Positions 7,502 through 11,335 of a stretch of 11,335 nucleotides of DNA are shown piece after piece. Position 1 is the first letter of the stretch, and every line of letters starts with the position of its first letter. The stretch comes from Desulfurococcales archaeon (lineage in GTDB: Archaea > Thermoproteota > Thermoprotei_A > Sulfolobales > AG1): NCBI GenBank assembly GCA_026990885.1, contig JALXCO010000260.1, positions 1 through 11,335 on the forward strand, in the 5' to 3' direction. The notes under the pieces were generated by a model, which was not told where the DNA came from, searched no databases, and saw only the letters and a list, made by a program, of their open reading frames with translations. The position numbers were made by a program, and so were the translations under genes.

Positions 7502-7520
7502 CACATCAACAATACAACAC

Positions 7521-7565
7521 AGCTGTATAGCTCGGGTTGCTAAAGACCGAAATACCGATACAGCT
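7521..7565 (+). other. Long-range inverted repeat / possible hairpin in the CDF-nurA gap
   Basis: AGCTGTAT (7521-7528) is exactly complementary to ATACAGCT (7558-7565). Inside, TCGG (7532-7535) can pair with CCGA (7547-7550), giving an irregular stem with a loop of about 11 bases. It could be an RNA element or a protein-binding site. No TATA element, box C/D or clear ACA placement marks it as a known RNA class. Confidence 0.35.
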
Positions 7566-7598
7566 TTAACCACAGCCAAAGAGTTGAGCACCCGTTAA

Positions 7599-7623
7599 GG
7601 CCAATACCTGATGAATGGTAGCC
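7599..7623 (+). other. Second small hairpin in the CDF-nurA gap
   Basis: GGC (7599-7601) pairs with GCC (7621-7623) and TACC (7605-7608) with GGTA (7617-7620), separated by a 3-base bulge and closed by the loop TGATGAAT. The loop resembles a box C sequence (TGATGA), but no D box (CTGA) follows at the proper spacing. I see no convincing coding sequence anywhere in 7451-7732. Confidence 0.25.
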
Positions 7624-7693
7624 CGCCACATCATTGGGGTGGTACCTCCGTATTACTTTAATCGCTATGTATTGAGCTGTAGATTTGGTTATA

Positions 7694-7710
7694 ACTATTT
7701 TAAAAATAGT
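7694..7710 (+). promoter_or_regulatory. nurA-herA-mre11 promoter: TATA box inside a 17-bp perfect palindrome
   Basis: ACTATTTT-A-AAAATAGT is an 8+1+8 perfect inverted repeat whose centre TTTTAAAAATA is a good TATA box. Initiation about 27 bases from its centre falls near 7730, directly at the nurA start codon TTG 7733, so the operon mRNA is probably leaderless. A protein bound to the palindrome would block TBP, so it may also be an operator (inference). Confidence 0.6.
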
Positions 7711-7732
7711 ATATTGATTAGGTTAGATAGTC

Positions 7733-8821
7733 TTGGTATCTATCGAGGTCCTCCAGAGCTTCGACTCGATAAAGAGGGATATAGAGAGGATCGTAGGTAT
7801 ATACGATCGCATAGAGATAGAAGAGGACCTCGAATGGAACGAGGTGGAGGAGGGTAGAGATGCGAGCAGAGTATCGCCAGTTATAGCTACAGACTCCTCG
7901 TTTATAGGTAAGCATCTTAGAATAGCCTACATCTACCTGATACAGGCTACAGCGCTCACATACTTCTACAACGGTGAGGAGGGGCTGAAGATTGATTGGG
8001 GGATGTCGGTCATTAAGGTCGAGTCTAGGGTCATTGAGAACATTGGTATCCCAGAGTATATGGGTGGTTCACTAGCCGGCAATGTCGGGGATGAGTTCAG
8101 GGCTAGGGATAGAGAGATCAAGCATAGAAGAAGGATAGTTCACCACGTGTCTAAAGATCTTGAGGTTGGCGCCACCATGGATGCTGTAAATAAGCTTGTT
8201 GATAGGGGTATGAGGCCTGTATTGGTGCTTATGGATGGATCCCTAAACTCCTTTCTAGCCCTCAGATTCAAGAAGAAGGATAGCCTATCGCTGAAGCTTA
8301 AGAGGAGCTGGAGCAGGAGAATAGAGATGTTGAGGAAGATCGATTCACTCGCCGATGGCCTTGTTTTTATCTCGAAATCAACAACTCTCCAGCCCCTAGC
8401 CTACATGCTTGTGGAGCGTGGAAAGATAAAGATAGGTGGGGAAGCTGCCGTGGTCCCGGACTATATAGTTATAGAGAAAATCCTTAAAAAGAAGTATGGA
8501 GAGGCATGGAGGGTCCCTGGATTCCTAGACCCTATATATCCACAGAGGAACAAGGATACAGGGGACGAAATGACCATAACGTACGCGATATTCTCTAGGG
8601 GAGGTCCCGTATACCAGTTAAGCCTTCTAGGAAGACACGACAGAAAATCTATCGAGAAAATAGTATCGATGATCAACGCCATAAGCCCATCAGGCTACCC
8701 GGAACCCCTGAGGCACGCGCACGCAACATCTAAGCTTTCCCATAGCGTTCTGGATCAGCTTTTATCAACCCACAACATGCTTTTTGAATCAGGGAGGGAG
8801 GTGCTTGAGGAATGGATCTAG
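7733..8821 (+). CDS. nurA: NurA nuclease (DNA end resection)
   Basis: Mn-dependent nuclease that acts as a dimer on the HerA hexamer to resect DNA ends and produce 3' overhangs for recombination. The 362-residue product has the NurA-domain hallmarks: VIATDSSF with D54 and VLVLMDGSLNSF with D168 (the two acidic active-site strands of the RNase H-like core), FISKSTT with K215, and the C-terminal DPIYPQR (from D266) and YPEPLRHAH (322-330) blocks. The call is strengthened by herA and mre11 directly downstream. Start: the frame is closed by TAG at 7724-7726, so TTG 7733 is the first possible start. No ribosome binding site precedes it, which fits the leaderless promoter. Its 3' end overlaps herA by 10 bp, implying translational coupling. 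Confidence 0.92.
   Translation: MVSIEVLQSFDSIKRDIERIVGIYDRIEIEEDLEWNEVEEGRDASRVSPVIATDSSFIGKHLRIAYIYLIQATALTYFYNGEEGLKIDWGMSVIKVESRVIENIGIPEYMGGSLAGNVGDEFRARDREIKHRRRIVHHVSKDLEVGATMDAVNKLVDRGMRPVLVLMDGSLNSFLALRFKKKDSLSLKLKRSWSRRIEMLRKIDSLADGLVFISKSTTLQPLAYMLVERGKIKIGGEAAVVPDYIVIEKILKKKYGEAWRVPGFLDPIYPQRNKDTGDEMTITYAIFSRGGPVYQLSLLGRHDRKSIEKIVSMINAISPSGYPEPLRHAHATSKLSHSVLDQLLSTHNMLFESGREVLEEWI
8797..8803 (+). promoter_or_regulatory. Ribosome binding site of herA inside nurA
   Basis: GGAGGTG lies 8 bases before the herA ATG at 8812, within the nurA coding region. It supports this start and independent or coupled initiation at the overlap. Confidence 0.7.
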
Positions 8822-10494
8822 ACAGGGTGGCGCTGGGCTACATATCTGAGTCCCCAAGACCACAGGTAAGCAGGGTTAACTCGAGCACACCTCTACCTGT
8901 GGGCGAGTATGTGTGTGCGGACTTCAGGGTTAAAAATAGATCATCAGGCGATACAGAGTCCTACACAGCTGTAGCAGTAGTCAGCAACAGCGGGTATAGA
9001 ATGAGCATACAGCCCGGCACAGCTAGCTACTCGGATGAGTCTAGAATGGCTAAGCTCGGCTCCATAGATCTCCCTAAATACTCACCAATAGACATCTATG
9101 TTGTGGCCAACTTAAAGAGGAATAAGGACGGATCCTACACCGTAGAGACGCCTAGATACCCAATCCCGCCAAACACACCAATATACCCAGCCCCAAAAGA
9201 GATACTTGAACTAGTATACAGCATAGACCGCACAAAGGGCATCAAGCTAGGCCATCTAGCCGAGAGAAGGGATGTGGAGGTGTATGTGGATGTGGACAAG
9301 CTATCTAAACACCTATTGATAGCTGGCGCGACAGGCTCCGGGAAGAGCAATACTGTAGCTATCATAGCCGACAGGCTGGCCTCGCTCGGGGCTCCAGTAG
9401 TGATCTTCGATGTCCATGGCGAATACGGTAATCTGGAAACCATGAATAGGGATAGAGTTAGGGTGGAGCATATCGAGGCAGCTATAAACCCGCTAGATAT
9501 AGAGCCTAGAATTCTAGCCTCAATGATAATTAGGGAGGCCGCCGCAACTAGACAGAGGAGAATGCTGAGGATGGTTCTCAGCAATGTTGTTAATAGAGTT
9601 TTTGAGGAGGCGAGGAGGGAGAGGAAGGATCTTAAAAAGGCTATATCAGATCTATTTAAGGGAGAAGGTAAAAAACAAAAAACAAAACCTTTAACTGATT
9701 TATCTAAGCAGGATAGTTCAGGTAGCGAGGATGATAGCGAGAGCAAGCTTAGTGCTGAAGAGATGTTTAGGGATCTTATACTTAGGGAGCTGGATCAGAA
9801 TTACATAAAGAACCTATTTGAATCCAAGAAGATCGAGAGTGTAAAGGATAAGGTTGAAGAGTTCTTTGAGTATGCCCCAGTATCCCTCGACGCTAAGAGA
9901 ATACGCAGCTTTATTGAGCCAGGGAAGATTGTTGTTGTAGATGTCTCCGAGATGTCTGATGATCAGAAGGCGTGGATACTGAAGCTTCTGGCTGATGATC
10001 TTCTTAACGATCTTAAAGCCAAAAAGGGAAAGGGAACACCCACCGTACTTGTTGTTGAGGAGGCTCCAGTATTTATATCTATACACGAAAACACCCCAGC
10101 CAAGGAGAGTCTCCAGAAGTTCGCTAGGGAGGGGAGAAAGTTTGGCGCTATACTAGTTATAGTTAGCCAGAGGCCCAGGGACCTCGATATAAATGTTGTG
10201 TCCCAGCTACAGAACTTTATCTTTCTGAAGATGGTTCAGAGCGAGGATGTCCAAACGATCATGAACATAGCTGATTCTCTTGAGGAGAGCCTAGCGGAAA
10301 CTATACCGAGCCTGCCAACAGGGAGAGCCATTGTTCTCGGGGAGTGGGTGGGTAGATTCCCTGTTCTTGTCGATATTGATATGCATAAAGGTAAGAAGAT
10401 GGGGACCTCCCCAGCTATATTGGAGATGTGGAGGGCGTCCCTGAATAGGAGGATGCGTTCAACGGACGATGTAGAGGAGCTTGATGTGCCTTGA
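8812..10494 (+). CDS. herA: HerA hexameric DNA translocase/helicase
   Basis: FtsK/HerA-family ATPase that pumps DNA through a hexameric ring and drives NurA during end resection. The 560-residue protein has an N-terminal HAS-barrel region (about 1-150), Walker A GATGSGKSN at 172-180, an aspartate-containing strand VVIFDVHGEYG (from 196), Walker B VLVVEEAP with E416 and E417, and SQRPRDLD at 452-459. KFAREGRKFG (about 436-445) is the likely arginine-finger region. It is longer than typical Sulfolobus HerA (about 500 residues). Part of the extra length is a hydrophilic stretch at about 283-314, rich in Lys then Ser/Asp/Glu, lying in the helical region between the two halves of the ATPase. This stretch uses AAA, CAA and TTA codons more than its surroundings. 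The gene overlaps nurA by 10 bp and is followed by mre11 after 68 bp. Confidence 0.96.
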   Translation: MDLDRVALGYISESPRPQVSRVNSSTPLPVGEYVCADFRVKNRSSGDTESYTAVAVVSNSGYRMSIQPGTASYSDESRMAKLGSIDLPKYSPIDIYVVANLKRNKDGSYTVETPRYPIPPNTPIYPAPKEILELVYSIDRTKGIKLGHLAERRDVEVYVDVDKLSKHLLIAGATGSGKSNTVAIIADRLASLGAPVVIFDVHGEYGNLETMNRDRVRVEHIEAAINPLDIEPRILASMIIREAAATRQRRMLRMVLSNVVNRVFEEARRERKDLKKAISDLFKGEGKKQKTKPLTDLSKQDSSGSEDDSESKLSAEEMFRDLILRELDQNYIKNLFESKKIESVKDKVEEFFEYAPVSLDAKRIRSFIEPGKIVVVDVSEMSDDQKAWILKLLADDLLNDLKAKKGKGTPTVLVVEEAPVFISIHENTPAKESLQKFAREGRKFGAILVIVSQRPRDLDINVVSQLQNFIFLKMVQSEDVQTIMNIADSLEESLAETIPSLPTGRAIVLGEWVGRFPVLVDIDMHKGKKMGTSPAILEMWRASLNRRMRSTDDVEELDVP

Positions 10495-10515
10495 GTGTGG
10501 TTTTGTGAATACTGG

Positions 10516-10521
10516 TTTTTT
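10516..10521 (+). terminator. T-tract in the herA-mre11 gap (possible partial terminator)
   Basis: Six consecutive T residues, followed by the pyrimidine-rich CCTCTT, lie in the 68-bp gap between herA and mre11. Archaeal RNA polymerase can terminate at T-tracts without a hairpin, so some read-through control between nurA-herA and mre11 is possible. No hairpin is seen, and no TATA box for a separate mre11 promoter is convincing. Confidence 0.25.
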
Positions 10522-10550
10522 CCTCTTGATCTGTTCTAAGCCTGCTCCGT

Positions 10551-10555
10551 GGTGA
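10551..10555 (+). promoter_or_regulatory. Ribosome binding site fixing the TTG start of mre11
   Basis: GGTGA lies 7 bases before TTG 10563. An ATG at 10556 is out of frame with mre11, so the binding site plus the family N-terminus select the TTG. Confidence 0.65.
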
Positions 10556-10562
10556 ATGGATC

Positions 10563-11335
10563 TTGAAATTCATCCATGTTTCAGACACCCATCTCGGGGC
10601 CGCGCCCTATGGCCTGATTGATAGAGAGAGAGACATATATGAGGCCTTCAAGGAGGTTGCTGATATAGCTATAGCCCATAAAGTCGATGCCGTCCTCCAT
10701 GCCGGAGACATGTTTCATGATTCAAACCCTAAAGCGGCCGCGTATCTATCGGCTTTTAAGCATTTGTCTAGACTGAGAAGCAACGGGATCGACTTCTATG
10801 TCGTTGCCGGCAACCACGAAACTATAAAGGCTACCGGGGTTTCCCCCCTTAGAGTTCTCGAGGCGCTAGACCTAGCTAGGGTTCTTTCCGACTCCTCTAC
10901 CCCTGGGAGCGTTGTTTTCGAGGATGGCTCCGGCTTGAGGGTTGAGATAGTGGGTTTTTCCCACAAGGCTTTCGATAGGCTCTTTATAGATAGGCTTTCG
11001 GGTAGAGACGGCGTTGATGTCAGGGTTGCGTTGGCCCACACAATTCTGTGTGATGCTGCATCTATAGTTATGAAAATTAGCGAGTCCAGGTGTAGGGAGG
11101 ATATTTCAGGCTCTGCCTACACGATCAATATTCCTAAGGGGTACAGCTATATAGCTTTGGGGGACCTCCACAAGAACTGGGAGGGGCGTACAAGATATGG
11201 GGCGCCAGTGATATACCCGGGATCTACTGAGGCTCTAAATGTGTCGGAGTACATGGATAAGAGATACGTGTATCTGGTTGAGCTAGATAGGGGGTATGTG
11301 GACTATAGGAGGGTTGAACTCAAATCGCCTAGGCC
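10563..11335 (+). CDS. mre11: Mre11 nuclease, N-terminal part (3' truncated by window edge)
   Basis: Mn-dependent endo/3'-5' exonuclease of the Mre11-Rad50 complex that opens and trims broken DNA ends. The 257 visible residues (MKFIHVSDTHLGA after the TTG start) carry the calcineurin-like phosphoesterase motifs at the same numbers as Pyrococcus Mre11: D8 and H10, HAGD with D49, GNHE with N84 and H85. H159 (LAHTIL) corresponds to Pyrococcus H173. The last motif, usually GHxH, reads GDLH with D201 and H203, so one histidine ligand is replaced by aspartate. The capping domain and Rad50-binding tail lie beyond the window. No in-frame ATG exists near the start; the frame is closed by TGA at 10527-10529. 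It is third in the nurA-herA-mre11 operon and rad50 is expected next (inference). Confidence 0.95.
   Translation, partial: MKFIHVSDTHLGAAPYGLIDRERDIYEAFKEVADIAIAHKVDAVLHAGDMFHDSNPKAAAYLSAFKHLSRLRSNGIDFYVVAGNHETIKATGVSPLRVLEALDLARVLSDSSTPGSVVFEDGSGLRVEIVGFSHKAFDRLFIDRLSGRDGVDVRVALAHTILCDAASIVMKISESRCREDISGSAYTINIPKGYSYIALGDLHKNWEGRTRYGAPVIYPGSTEALNVSEYMDKRYVYLVELDRGYVDYRRVELKSPR

Noticed and set aside
7608..7675. Possible box C/D small RNA (CTGATGA at 7608-7614)
   Set aside because: No CTGA D' or D box at suitable distance on either strand; only a TTGA near 7672.
7615..7857. 80-codon frame overlapping the nurA 5' end
   Set aside because: It crosses the nurA promoter palindrome and the nurA coding start; its Arg/Tyr-rich translation looks like a frame shadow.
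9135..9746. 203-codon open frame on the minus strand inside herA
   Set aside because: Ser/Leu-rich antisense frame opposite a well-supported ATPase gene; no motif, no ribosome binding site, and typical of shadows in this codon-biased DNA.
10556..10600. ATG at 10556 as a start for mre11
   Set aside because: It is out of frame with the phosphoesterase motifs; the in-frame TTG at 10563 has a proper ribosome binding site.

Overview
The window looks like chromosomal core sequence from a hyperthermophilic crenarchaeon (Thermoproteota). The evidence is the gene content (family B DNA polymerase, archaeal-type TyrRS, type 2 methionine aminopeptidase, archaeal DnaG, NurA/HerA/Mre11), heavy use of AGG/AGA and ATA codons, frequent TTG starts, GGTGA-type ribosome binding sites, and A/T-rich TATA-like elements close to start codons. 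I cannot name the genus. I see no tRNA, rRNA, CRISPR array, insertion sequence or phage gene.

Layout from left to right. (1) 1-906 (+): the 3' part of a family B DNA polymerase gene. (2) 980-2736 (+): an M50 (S2P-like) membrane metalloprotease followed 23 bp later by tyrosyl-tRNA synthetase. (3) 2756-4940 (-): dnaG then map, 16 bp apart and probably co-transcribed; map converges on tyrS. (4) 5058-6074 (+): an M19-family dipeptidase, divergent from dnaG, with a TTG start. (5) 6077-7450 (-): a cation diffusion facilitator (CDF) transporter with three tandem C-terminal domains, ending only 2 bp from the dipeptidase stop. (6) 7451-7732: a noncoding divergent promoter region of about 280 bp with several perfect inverted repeats. 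(7) 7733-11335 (+): nurA-herA-mre11, the archaeal DNA-end-resection operon; mre11 runs off the right edge and rad50 is expected next.

How the genes work together. NurA nuclease and HerA translocase form one complex, and Mre11 (with Rad50) acts with them to process double-strand breaks for homologous recombination. nurA and herA overlap by 10 bp, which implies coupled translation. PolB and DnaG belong to replication or repair (DnaG is also an exosome partner in archaea), and TyrRS and MetAP to translation and protein maturation. The M50 protease, dipeptidase and CDF transporter are housekeeping membrane or peptide functions with no shown link to the resection genes.

No wholly new system is evident. 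The points most worth checking are: the CDF protein with three C-terminal domains, of which only the last two keep zinc-ligand-like residues; the 17-bp perfect palindrome on the nurA promoter, with a second one beside the CDF promoter; a His-to-Asp change at a predicted Mre11 metal ligand; and a hydrophilic, A-rich insertion inside HerA.
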